Source of the DNA: Psychromonas sp. psych-6C06
GTDB taxonomy: Bacteria; Pseudomonadota; Gammaproteobacteria; Enterobacterales; Psychromonadaceae
Direction: 5' to 3'
DNA: 64,000 nucleotides
Assembly: GCF_002835465.1 (NCBI RefSeq)
Contig: NZ_PIZM01000002.1
Coordinates: 362,398 to 426,397, forward strand
Below, in pieces: positions 55,347 through 63,978 of this stretch. Numbering within the stretch: position 1 is the first letter of the stretch; each line of letters begins with the position of its first letter. The notes under the pieces were generated by a model, which was not told the origin of the DNA, made no database searches, and saw only the letters and a list, made by a program, of their open reading frames with translations. A program made the translations under genes and the position numbers.

Positions 55347-58300
55347 TCATTTAATTTTAAGATCTACAAGGAGGTGGTAAATCGCTATTTTTTTATCCTC
55401 TCGAAAACGATACTCTACGGCAGTGATTAATGCAGGCTCTTTCTTCAAAGAAATAACCTCATGGTTATCTTTGTCTACATCTTTAAATCCATCATATTGC
55501 TTACTTTTTAGATTTAAAAAGTACTCTTGAACTTTTTCGGTAAAGTTAGAAAAATAACAATATGACACAATGAAAACAGGCGATAATCCTGATAAGTCAT
55601 AATCCGAAATTTTGTTTAAATGTGCGTCTATGGTTGTATTGTCAAGGGAGCTTAAGTTTAATGCCTCAAAAATAGAAATGGGGGTGTTTCTATTATCCAA
55701 GATCAAGCCATCACTTTCCCCCACACCAATTCCACTTGGCGCTTTACCTGTTCTTTTTTGATCACAAAGTGTTAAACCGAACCACGATAACCTATGATTC
55801 GCCAATGAAACACACCAATCATTAATTAAATCTTCATTTTTATGTTTATTTAAAATTTCAAGGTTCTTTGCTCTAATTAGTAATTCTTCTACACAAGCTA
55901 AAATTTCTCGATATAGAAAAACCTCTACACTGTTTTTCTCATCATTTGATAGGATACATGCAAGGTCAGTCACTGACTTAGCTTTAATCTCTCTAAAAAT
56001 AACTCTCAGATCATCATTTGATTTATGTGCATTAATCACTTCATGTTTCATCATCTCACGCTGAAGGGGTTGAAGCTTTTCTTTTATGGATGTTGCAATT
56101 AGTTCAACCTCTTCAATTAAGTCAGAATCATTGTCTTCTATTGCGTGATATTTTTTGTAATTATCAATTAATTCTTGAGCAACAAGAATGTTATTAGTAA
56201 GTCGTAATACCTTACAGTAAGTAATAGTTACTGGTTTGTAATTGATCTCTAACGTATTTAGTTTTGAACATAAACGAACTAGATGGTCATACTTCTTTGC
56301 CAAGAACAATGCATATAAGTAATCAGATTTGTAATTGAGAGGTAATGAATCAAACGAAAAGTGGTCACTTTGATTAATATATTCATTAATTGTATTTTCA
56401 AATTCACACACAGTTGCATCATCACTAATTAACCCCTGTATTTTCGATGTGAAAATCAAATGAGAAAACAGACTGGATTTATTCTCATTAAATAGGCGTT
56501 GAAATATTACACTTGATAATTTTGGATTGTCATGGAGATGTATTAACCCGATGACATAATTTCGAAAAATATTTGCTTCCCGCACCCAATGTTTGAAACT
56601 GCTATTGTTTTTAAATTTCACATCTAACTTTGGAATAGACAGTTCATTTATTGATTTCTCTTTTTCAAGAGGTTGATCATCAGAGTAGTATTGAACAAGC
56701 AATTCATACTTGTATTCTAAAGTAGTCCATTTAAAAATTAGTTCTTGCACTGAAACATGATTTTTATAGCGATGATTTTCAAAAAATTGTTTAGATTTAT
56801 TTAAAGCAAGTTTAGCTAAATCCAATTTTGAAGACTCTAAGGCTAACGAAAATGACTTTTCAATAAAATCTAAGCTAGATTCATTTTTCTCTGAATAGTC
56901 ATTAGAATCAATTTCTGATAATACTCTTTTACGCCTACTGCTAATATGCGTATTTGAAAGTAGGGTTAGCATCGCTGATAATGGGGCTTTTGAACTTAAA
57001 CCATTTAATAGTTCATCAAATAAATCATCATTAAAATCGTTGAAAATATTTGTTAGCTTATCCCATAAATCGTAACTTTCTTCATTGAGCCTTGTATAAC
57101 TATCATTTAAAAGTGGAAAGCTGATATCTTGATTCTCAAAGCCAAAATCAAGGATAGTATCCCGAATCAATCTTCCAATTTTATTTTTGTTTGCATTAGG
57201 CAAGGAAAATATATTAATTAAAACTTGGATGTAATTTTTAATTGTTTCCGTGTATTGAATAGGGTTATCTTTATTAGTTGAAGAAAAACCTAATGCCATT
57301 TTCATTGTTGTTGGCATTAGACTTGTGAATTTGTCTGTAAATTCTCCTTCACCAACCCCTGACCAATATAGTTCATCATAAAATTTCTCAGCCTTCAAAC
57401 ACGATGATTTCTTTAAAAGACTAAATTCAAAGAGCTTTTTATAATGCAGTAATATCTCACCTTTAATTTTATCTACGATACTTATCTCAGATATATTGAA
57501 CTTTCTTTGGCTGCAATCCAACATCTTGAATAATACGTAGAGCGTATACTTTTCTCTTATAGGATCTAACTCAATAGTTTTAATTTCGTTTAATAAGTGA
57601 GGATAAACCTTCACTGCATTGTCTTTGTTAATGCAAGAGATGAGTATATTTAGGCAACTCAAGTTAATTGAATCATCTCGTTCATAACTATTAATACTAT
57701 CTTTTGCTAAAAAGAGTATTAACTTCGACAATTCCCTTTCTCTGTTATGCTTTATTCCCATATTAATGGTTGTAATACAAAGCAGTTCTAAAATATTTTC
57801 TATTGTTTTAACATAATCATTGTGAACTCTGTTACTCGTATATTTTCTTTTAATTTGTCCTATCAGCTTATAAAACCCTGCCAGAAAAGCATCAGGTCTT
57901 GAAAGGAGGTATAAATAATAGGTGTTCGTATTTTTTACAAAAGTCTCATTCAGTAAAAAAAATCGTAACACAACGTTATCTTTTGCTTTTTCGTACAATT
58001 CATCTACAACTCCATGACTGCTAGCTTCAGAGTAATGGATAAAAATATCATGATCTATAATTGAACGTAATGAAGAACAAACCAGATTCTGATGATCATG
58101 CATTTCATGATTGCGATCTGCCCAGTTAATTAAATCAATATCAGTTTCAAAGCTAATGCAGCGATTAACACTATAACTTTTAACGACTTCATCTATATGG
58201 ATGGTTTTTTCTACGACTTCATCAGCTCTCCTTTTATCTTCTTCATTACCCAAATCTATATTAATATGCATAGTTCGAGAAACAGAAATAATACTGTGAT

Positions 58301-59117
58301 CAAAGCCTCTGTGGCTCCAGAGGATGTTTTTATAACGTTCAAACGGAATTGTTAATAAAGTTGAACACTCAATATTTTCCTTACAAAAATTTATGAATAT
58401 TTGTTTTTCTTCATGGTTAAAAATATCTTCGTTCGGCATGCCTAAAACATCAATATATGATTGTCTTAAGTCATAATATTTTTCTCTTATCTCCTTTTTA
58501 TTTTCGTAATGAACGAATTTTTTCCAGAAATAATAATTAATTAGATGTCCATTATGCCATCCATCTTCTGAGATAATAACGGTGTATAATTCACTCTCTT
58601 TAGTAATTTCAATATTGAAAAACTTAAACTCATAACTAGAAGGAACAATTTTTTCAAAAAGCAATTTATCAATAGAAAATTGTGTTGGGTTTAAGATCAA
58701 ATGACGACTATCTATATCTTGAAGGTTTTTAGCAAACCTTATAATAGGTTTTACTGATTCATCAATTACTTCATATCGGCTTTCATTAGGTAAATGTGCG
58801 CTTATGTGTACCCATCCATGTTCAAAGAATAGTATGCCTAGCTCTTCAAGAAGAGAAAAATCAAAACTCTCAGCTAAAGATACATCTTCACCATTAATAT
58901 TTGTCCAAGACATTTCGCCAGAGTGCAATTTTTTTACAACATCACGACTCAATCGAGGAGTTTTCAGTTTTAACTTAAGTAATATGTCTGCGATATAATC
59001 AGCTTCTACATGCTTGCTAGCATTAAGATCTTGCCCATTTTCCGACTTATAAAGATCGCTCTGGGTTAATAATTCATTAAGTTCTGATATTTTTAGAGGG
59101 TACATATCATAATGCAT
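55347..59117 (-). CDS. 1256-residue protein of unknown function with possible C-terminal nuclease domain
   Basis: Very large and mostly alpha-helical; the middle (about 400-1050) looks like a helical-repeat scaffold. The last 130 residues read GVGESDGLILDNRNTPISIFEALNLSSLD, then THINKI-like and SPVFIVSYCYF strands: the layout of a PD-(D/E)XK fold, with D1136 and E1151 as candidate catalytic residues. I find no P-loop. AAGGCC lies before the ATG at 59117; a second ATG at 59105 is possible. It lies downstream of the ABC-3C operon, 336 nt away, on the same strand, within the island. Base composition is more AT-rich than the flanking core genes. Confidence 0.75.
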   Translation of the reverse strand: MHYDMYPLKISELNELLTQSDLYKSENGQDLNASKHVEADYIADILLKLKLKTPRLSRDVVKKLHSGEMSWTNINGEDVSLAESFDFSLLEELGILFFEHGWVHISAHLPNESRYEVIDESVKPIIRFAKNLQDIDSRHLILNPTQFSIDKLLFEKIVPSSYEFKFFNIEITKESELYTVIISEDGWHNGHLINYYFWKKFVHYENKKEIREKYYDLRQSYIDVLGMPNEDIFNHEEKQIFINFCKENIECSTLLTIPFERYKNILWSHRGFDHSIISVSRTMHINIDLGNEEDKRRADEVVEKTIHIDEVVKSYSVNRCISFETDIDLINWADRNHEMHDHQNLVCSSLRSIIDHDIFIHYSEASSHGVVDELYEKAKDNVVLRFFLLNETFVKNTNTYYLYLLSRPDAFLAGFYKLIGQIKRKYTSNRVHNDYVKTIENILELLCITTINMGIKHNRERELSKLILFLAKDSINSYERDDSINLSCLNILISCINKDNAVKVYPHLLNEIKTIELDPIREKYTLYVLFKMLDCSQRKFNISEISIVDKIKGEILLHYKKLFEFSLLKKSSCLKAEKFYDELYWSGVGEGEFTDKFTSLMPTTMKMALGFSSTNKDNPIQYTETIKNYIQVLINIFSLPNANKNKIGRLIRDTILDFGFENQDISFPLLNDSYTRLNEESYDLWDKLTNIFNDFNDDLFDELLNGLSSKAPLSAMLTLLSNTHISSRRKRVLSEIDSNDYSEKNESSLDFIEKSFSLALESSKLDLAKLALNKSKQFFENHRYKNHVSVQELIFKWTTLEYKYELLVQYYSDDQPLEKEKSINELSIPKLDVKFKNNSSFKHWVREANIFRNYVIGLIHLHDNPKLSSVIFQRLFNENKSSLFSHLIFTSKIQGLISDDATVCEFENTINEYINQSDHFSFDSLPLNYKSDYLYALFLAKKYDHLVRLCSKLNTLEINYKPVTITYCKVLRLTNNILVAQELIDNYKKYHAIEDNDSDLIEEVELIATSIKEKLQPLQREMMKHEVINAHKSNDDLRVIFREIKAKSVTDLACILSNDEKNSVEVFLYREILACVEELLIRAKNLEILNKHKNEDLINDWCVSLANHRLSWFGLTLCDQKRTGKAPSGIGVGESDGLILDNRNTPISIFEALNLSSLDNTTIDAHLNKISDYDLSGLSPVFIVSYCYFSNFTEKVQEYFLNLKSKQYDGFKDVDKDNHEVISLKKEPALITAVEYRFREDKKIAIYHLLVDLKIK

Positions 59118-59453
59118 TGTAGAGGCCTTACAATGTCAGTTCAGTAACTACTGAACTGCATTTATTTAATAGGAGAAAACACAAAATACTCAGAGTTATT
59201 TACACCATCTTATATAAATCAGATGCTGCATCTTGATTTTTCGGAGCGTCCCTAGAGAATAAAGAATACCCGTTTTAAACAATTAATCATAAGTACGATT
59301 TATTGACAAACTAAAGCTACCGATCAACCTTGCTATTCCTTTAGAAAATTAGGTCGTATTTTTATCCTCCTACTTCATACTTAGATATAGGTTCGATTGG
59401 TAGACAAAGCACACCATCACAATAAAGTCGTAGTAAAATTATCTTTCAAAAAT
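59118..59453. other. intergenic region, 336 nt
   Basis: Between the ATPase gene of the ABC-3C operon and the 1256-residue gene. AT-rich. I see no gene and no strong hairpin; it must hold the promoter of the large gene if that gene is not read through from the ABC-3C operon. Confidence 0.5.
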
Positions 59454-61208
59454 TTAAAATGAAGGCATTTTAAATAGCCTGCCATCAGTGCCACGATCAT
59501 GTAACTCTCGAATAATTTCATCTTTTTGAAAGTATTCTTTTTTATCATCCTTTAAAGGTAGATCGCTATCTAAAACAGTAATAATAAACTGTAAGCCATG
59601 ACTTAAAGACACATCTCGCCACTCCTCGATTAACATCAATTTAAGGCGGTCATCTAAACTTTCTAAAAGACCATCATGGTAACAAAATCTAAAGAAGTCA
59701 TCTTGATAGTTCAATTTCAATAAAGTTGCATCGAAAATAGCTGATAATACCCGTGTATATGAAAAACCTTCATTAACTGAGGTTTGATCTTTTAATCCAA
59801 TTTTAAATTGGATGTTTCCATCTTTATTAGTATCAGTATAAAAGAATGCTGAAAAGTTTAGAATGTGATCTACAAGTTCTGAAAAAATAGTAACCGCACT
59901 AGTCAGCTTTTCATTTCCTCTTACTTTAGTTTCAACTTCGAGTTTTTTAGCAACTTTTCCTTTATCTGTCACAGCTTCTTCCAACTTATCACCAAGCTCA
60001 GATGCCAGATCGATTTTGGCTAAACGCTCTTTCAATACAGCCACTCTAGAGTCTTCAACTCCGAGTCTGCTTTGTAACTTTTTATATTTTTCAAATGCAT
60101 CTTTTTGAAGTAAAACAGAAGTCAATTCTTGTTGCCTTTTCCTCTCTCTGGCTAGTGTTAACTTGACCCCCTCCCTTTCATTTAAAATCGAACGCTTTGT
60201 TTTGACTAATCGATCTTTTCTACCTATAGACATTTCTTGGTTTATTTTTATAAGATCTTCATATGATTTGGTTAAACTCTCAGGAAAGTATAATTCGACT
60301 TCTTCAAACAGAACTAACACTTTTTCCATTTCAAAAGAGAACTCTGCTTTTAGGGATTTATCAATCGCATAAATTTTTTGATCAAGAGAGTAAATTACAG
60401 AAAGCATCGATGAGATTTTTTCAGATACATCATCAATTAACTCTTTGCTTACATTTTCATCTGATTTTTTGAAATCAAACTTGTCAAGCTCAAGCCTCAT
60501 TCTACTGACTGACGCTTCAATCTGGGTTATTTCAGCTTCTAAGCTTTGTCCGCTATCACTAGGTAAATTCTTAACTTCTTTAATTGCATTTTTTAAAGAC
60601 TCTACACGCCTATTTGCCCCATACTTTTCTTCAACTGAACGAGAGTTGATACCGATTACGGATGCTAAATATGGAGCCCAAGATGCGTCTCCCTCTCTAC
60701 TATTATTTACCTTAAAAGTATTTTCATATTGCGTTTGTTTTCTAAAACAATAACGCAGACCATTTCGATAGTTAAACCCTAATTCAAATGCTTTTTTCGG
60801 GCATATTAGACTATTTAATTTTTCTTTAGCAGTTTTGAAGGCTAATTCTGGATGGTCCCAATTGTGACTATCACTTAAACTAAACCTAGTTTTTTGAGAG
60901 GTAGAAGTGATTGATATTTTCCCAACTACAGGTCGTTTTATAGTTACAAAACAACACTCGCTGTATTGAACTTCTAGAAAAAACTCAAAATCAAGGAAGC
61001 AATTTTTCTTTAATATATGCTCTTTTGAGATCTGTTTTAACAAACAAAATTCTATAATATCAATTAGTGTTGTTTTTCCAAGACTATGAGATGACTTGTT
61101 ATCAGCATGATTACTCACACTAGCAAAAATAACATTTAACCCATCTTTAAACTCTATATCAGGGAAAATATTCTTTTTGTTAGAGTATACTTTACTTAAT
61201 TTAATCAT
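59454..61208 (-). CDS. ABC-3C system ATPase (DUF2326, SMC-like)
   Basis: 584 residues from MIKLSKVYSNKKNIFP. The ATG (61206-61208) overlaps the stop of the preceding gene by 8 nt; the longer frame is unlikely. It has an N-terminal extended P-loop ending SLGKTTLIDI (G44-K45-T46-T47), a long coiled coil (about 200-430) with a hinge, and the C-terminal half of the ATPase. It ends in GTDGRLFKMPSF, the hallmark of DUF2326. In ABC three-component systems this is the ATPase that senses or clamps nucleic acid and triggers an effector. No effector is fused. Confidence 0.9.
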   Translation of the reverse strand: MIKLSKVYSNKKNIFPDIEFKDGLNVIFASVSNHADNKSSHSLGKTTLIDIIEFCLLKQISKEHILKKNCFLDFEFFLEVQYSECCFVTIKRPVVGKISITSTSQKTRFSLSDSHNWDHPELAFKTAKEKLNSLICPKKAFELGFNYRNGLRYCFRKQTQYENTFKVNNSREGDASWAPYLASVIGINSRSVEEKYGANRRVESLKNAIKEVKNLPSDSGQSLEAEITQIEASVSRMRLELDKFDFKKSDENVSKELIDDVSEKISSMLSVIYSLDQKIYAIDKSLKAEFSFEMEKVLVLFEEVELYFPESLTKSYEDLIKINQEMSIGRKDRLVKTKRSILNEREGVKLTLARERKRQQELTSVLLQKDAFEKYKKLQSRLGVEDSRVAVLKERLAKIDLASELGDKLEEAVTDKGKVAKKLEVETKVRGNEKLTSAVTIFSELVDHILNFSAFFYTDTNKDGNIQFKIGLKDQTSVNEGFSYTRVLSAIFDATLLKLNYQDDFFRFCYHDGLLESLDDRLKLMLIEEWRDVSLSHGLQFIITVLDSDLPLKDDKKEYFQKDEIIRELHDRGTDGRLFKMPSF

Positions 61209-61449
61209 TATTAATCTCACAAATACAAACTAAATCCGTTTCATTTTTATATTCAACCTTTCCAAGTAAATACAAAAAACTTATAGCCAGCATTACATCT
61301 TGTTCATTGATTTCCTCACAGCTAGTTTTCGCATATGAAAGCACCTCATGTAATTGCTTATTACCTCTTTCTTTCAAACACTGTAAAACTTGCGATGCGA
61401 CATGCACTAGCGAATAATCTAAATTCATAAAGCGATGAGGTTTTAACAT
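61201..61449 (-). CDS. ABC-3C system middle component
   Basis: 82 residues from MLKPHRFMNLDYSL. That ATG is preceded by GAGGAG and overlaps the CTD stop by 7 nt. It is a small winged-helix-like protein, with SLVHVASQVLQCLKERG and DVMLAISFLYLLGKVEY, the pattern of ABC-3C middle components. It probably bridges ATPase and CTD protein. I cannot assign the MC subfamily by eye. Confidence 0.8.
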   Translation of the reverse strand: MLKPHRFMNLDYSLVHVASQVLQCLKERGNKQLHEVLSYAKTSCEEINEQDVMLAISFLYLLGKVEYKNETDLVCICEINND

Positions 61450-62024
61450 ATAAGCTCCTCTTCTATTTTTCTTCCTATAAAACAATTCGCATACAGGTAA
61501 AATAAAAACAAGCTTATTGAATCTTCTTTATTACATAAGGAAGCATATTGTGAGTCTAATAAAACATTTTCAATTGACATCAGAAGCTCTTCGAAAGTAT
61601 CAAATTGCTTATGTCCAACCAATATTTTTTTGTTTAAACTTTTAATAATTTTACCGACAAGACCTTGTAAATTTTCACTTGCTCTTTGCTTCAAAAAACA
61701 ATCTAACTCAAAAAAATATGGTTCATAATCTCTGGAGATTATTTCATCATAGAAAGACTGGCTTAAATTATTTAGCTCATTTTTCTTTTCAATGCTGATA
61801 GAGCCAAAATCACAAGGTTTCTGCTCCAATTCATGGTATTCATCAGCGATCGCTACAATAACATCACGTAAAGAATTAGGATCAAACGTTATAGCTCCCT
61901 TATGCGTCTTCACAAGGTTCTCATATACCAATGGGTAATTATGAATACTTTTATCTATATTTATACTCTGAGAGCCAGAACTACCAAAAGCTTGGGATTG
62001 ATTAACACTTAACTCATTTGTCAT
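61443..62024 (-). CDS. ABC-3C CTD protein with N-terminal Asn/Gln/Ser/Gly motif
   Basis: 193 residues. Residues about 45-193 are a helical domain ending at EEELIC, in the place of the C-terminal domain of ABC-3C effectors. Instead of a large effector domain, only a 30-residue Asn/Gln/Ser/Gly-rich leader precedes it. In it, V7-N-Q-S...S15-x-G-x-Q-x-I21-N-I matches the tail of the neighbouring TM peptide. The start overlaps the stop of that gene by 11 nt (ATGACAAATGA). Confidence 0.75.
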   Translation of the reverse strand: MTNELSVNQSQAFGSSGSQSINIDKSIHNYPLVYENLVKTHKGAITFDPNSLRDVIVAIADEYHELEQKPCDFGSISIEKKNELNNLSQSFYDEIISRDYEPYFFELDCFLKQRASENLQGLVGKIIKSLNKKILVGHKQFDTFEELLMSIENVLLDSQYASLCNKEDSISLFLFYLYANCFIGRKIEEELIC

Positions 62025-62202
62025 TTTGATCTACTTTCAAATCGATTTTTTGGTCACCTTTTGAGAAAGTACCCGAAGTTTGGTTTATATTAAATTTTGC
62101 AGACTTCGAGGCATTGATACGGAAAATTTGAATCAATCCAATTAATATAGCGACAACAATTCCAATTATTGCAATCCATTCACCTGTTGATAAATCACTC
62201 AT
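62014..62202 (-). CDS. 62-residue single-TM protein of the ABC-3C operon
   Basis: One TM helix (about 8-27, WIAIIGIVVAILIGLIQIF), followed by a basic NASKSAK linker and the tail FNINQTSGTFSKGDQKIDL. The tail resembles residues 7-23 of the CTD protein over 17 positions without gaps. This small membrane protein is a candidate effector or anchor. Its short length and overlap with the CTD gene argue that it is a real operon member. Confidence 0.75.
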   Translation of the reverse strand: MSDLSTGEWIAIIGIVVAILIGLIQIFRINASKSAKFNINQTSGTFSKGDQKIDLKVDQNDK

Positions 62203-62238
62203 TTAAATACTCCATTGGTCGTAAACGATTTGTAGATA

Positions 62239-62670
62239 TCACTCAATTTCACACTTTATCTTCTCTATTTTAGCTTTCATTGTTTGCATAGAGTCTTTGG
62301 GTTTATTTGCCTTACTCAGCAAAATAAATAACTCAATTAAAACAAGCCCTGAACCAATATAAACACCAGCAATGAACAAATCGAAAAATTTTAAACATGC
62401 TTGAGTAAGGAGAAAGAACATAGCAAATGATTTAATTCCTAGAGTTATCAATACGACACCACCAACATAACTAAACGTATGAAAACAATCATGTAACATG
62501 TTTTTATAGCCAGTTTGACTGACGTAAGTTTCTATTTTAAAAAGTTTATTTTCGTGTTCAACTAGTTTTTTCTTTAAACGTATATTTCTTGTGCCGTAAT
62601 ACCAAGCAAGTAAAACGGATATCAACCCCAAAGAAACACCTAATAACTCTGCAATAGTAATAATGTTCAC
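62239..62670 (-). CDS. multi-TM protein, first gene of the ABC-3C operon
   Basis: 143 residues from a GTG start (62670). It has three to four TM segments (about 5-24, 65-90, 93-115) with a basic loop between (RNIRLKKKLVEHENK) and a lysine/glutamate-rich tail. Not recognised. It lies 36 nt upstream of the TM peptide, probably in the same transcript, and could be part of a membrane effector. Its role in the system is inferred only from position. Confidence 0.65.
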   Translation of the reverse strand: MNIITIAELLGVSLGLISVLLAWYYGTRNIRLKKKLVEHENKLFKIETYVSQTGYKNMLHDCFHTFSYVGGVVLITLGIKSFAMFFLLTQACLKFFDLFIAGVYIGSGLVLIELFILLSKANKPKDSMQTMKAKIEKIKCEIE

Positions 62671-62990
62671 CTCATAAAATGCAACAGTGTAAATGGCTTA
62701 ACATATTTTTATCGTATGACTTTAATATACCGCCACTGAATTTTTAATCAAAAACATACTTTATATTTTCTAGCAAGAATAACAATGACCTAGCGTTATA
62801 TCTGAAAAGAAAGTGAATACTGTAGTGTTATTTGCGGGGGGAGTCACTTGAAGTTGGTAGGAGTCTGATTTGAAAAATAATAAATAAGCCAACCTTAATC
62901 ATAAGGGTTCCAAATTCTTAAATAATATCAACACCTCATGATAAGATACTGATTAAAAATAAAAAGAAAACTGTTATAGTTTGTGTAATA
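62671..62990. other. intergenic region, 320 nt, between the ABC-3C operon and the creA remnant
   Basis: Holds the operon promoter (listed separately) next to the island edge. I see no gene in it and no clear repeat marking an integrase site. Confidence 0.5.
62724..62751 (-). promoter_or_regulatory. putative sigma-70 promoter of the ABC-3C operon
   Basis: Minus strand TTGATT (62746-62751), 16 bp, TATATT (62724-62729); start about 47 nt before the first gene. In AT-rich DNA such matches are common. Confidence 0.4.
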
Positions 62991-63374
62991 GAGGCAACAT
63001 CAAAAGATATTAAAATCGAAAAACTCAGCGATCCGCAAGTGAATGGTGTTACCTGCCATATCTCTAACATTGTTGCTGATTTAGATTTTGCAGATCCTTC
63101 TGAGTCTTCAATTAGTTGTCGTCAAACCGGACAAATAACCGCAGATATGCTGGCTAATATTGATAAATCAGCCACGGGTGAAATCGTTTTTAAAAAGTCT
63201 AAAAGTATTCTTTTTAAAAGCTTAAAGATAAGACGTATTTTTGATCAGTCTACCCAAACGTTGATGTATATCTCGTATAGCACGAAGGAAGTTAATGGCA
63301 GCTATAAACACGCTATGTCGACGGTACCTCTCTGGGGAACAGAGGCTTATACCACGCCTGTTGTTACGCCTTAA
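62991..63374 (+). pseudogene. creA gene lacking its 5' end
   Basis: The frame reads ATSKDIKIEKLSDPQ, VNGVTCHISNIVADLDF, SISCRQTGQITADM and onward to the normal CreA C terminus (ending TTPVVTP). Everything before the T[TS]KD point, including the signal peptide, is missing. A GTG at 63039 could start a shortened cytoplasmic form, but it would lack export. It marks the right edge of the island and probably is the native copy, as the following terminator and cybB-like gene look like core sequence. Confidence 0.85.
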
Positions 63375-63384
63375 AGACGCATAA

Positions 63385-63419
63385 AAAATGCCCGCTAAGT
63401 TCAACTTAGCGGGCATTTT
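63385..63419. terminator. bidirectional terminator
   Basis: AAAATGCCCGCTAAG, loop TTCAA, and its exact complement: 15-bp stem with A and T tracts on both sides. It ends creA on plus and the cytochrome gene on minus. Confidence 0.9.
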
Positions 63420-63441
63420 ATTGTTAACTTAATAAAATTTT

Positions 63442-63978
63442 TTAACGATGGAAATTACCTAACATACGACTAATCGTGCCATCTTTATCAATCAGTTGAT
63501 GCTTTAATCCGCCCGCGACATGCAAAAAGAGTAAAACCAAAATAACGATAACCGCACCGGTATGAATACTGTTGGCTAATTGAGCTAGCCACTCAACTTT
63601 ATTCTCGCTACCAGCAACCACTTCGAAACCAAACACATTCAACCCGCGCCCGCCACTAATACTCATTACGATACCAGATAGTGGCATCATAACCGTCGCG
63701 AGCAACAACAAATGGTGTACCGATGTAGATACAATCGACTGTAGTCGGCTTAATTCTGATATAGGCTTAATACTACCCTCTTTAAAGCGCCATATTAACC
63801 TTGCAACGGCGACCACAAATACAATCGCACCAAATGATTTATGTAAGCCCATGATTTCACCTTTCTCTGGGCCTCTTGGCAGGTAATCAAAATAGAGGCC
63901 TAATGCGAGTACCAAGATAAAGGTTAAGCCGGTTAACCAATGCAAAAGAATGGTCATTTTTGATAAGTTATTGTTCAT
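63442..63978 (-). CDS. cybB: Cytochrome b561 family protein
   Basis: 178 residues, four TM helices. Haem-ligand candidates are H13 (LHWLTG), H45 (GLHKSFGA), H87 (HHLLLLA) and the last helix (FLHVAGGLKHQ). It carries two haem b and transfers electrons between quinone and periplasmic partners; superoxide oxidation is known for the E. coli form. Confidence 0.9.
   Translation of the reverse strand: MNNNLSKMTILLHWLTGLTFILVLALGLYFDYLPRGPEKGEIMGLHKSFGAIVFVVAVARLIWRFKEGSIKPISELSRLQSIVSTSVHHLLLLATVMMPLSGIVMSISGGRGLNVFGFEVVAGSENKVEWLAQLANSIHTGAVIVILVLLFLHVAGGLKHQLIDKDGTISRMLGNFHR

Noticed and set aside
63039-63374. Functional short CreA from GTG at 63039
   Set aside because: It would lack the signal peptide and the first part of the mature domain, and the reading frame continues upstream with clear CreA sequence, so it is a truncated gene.
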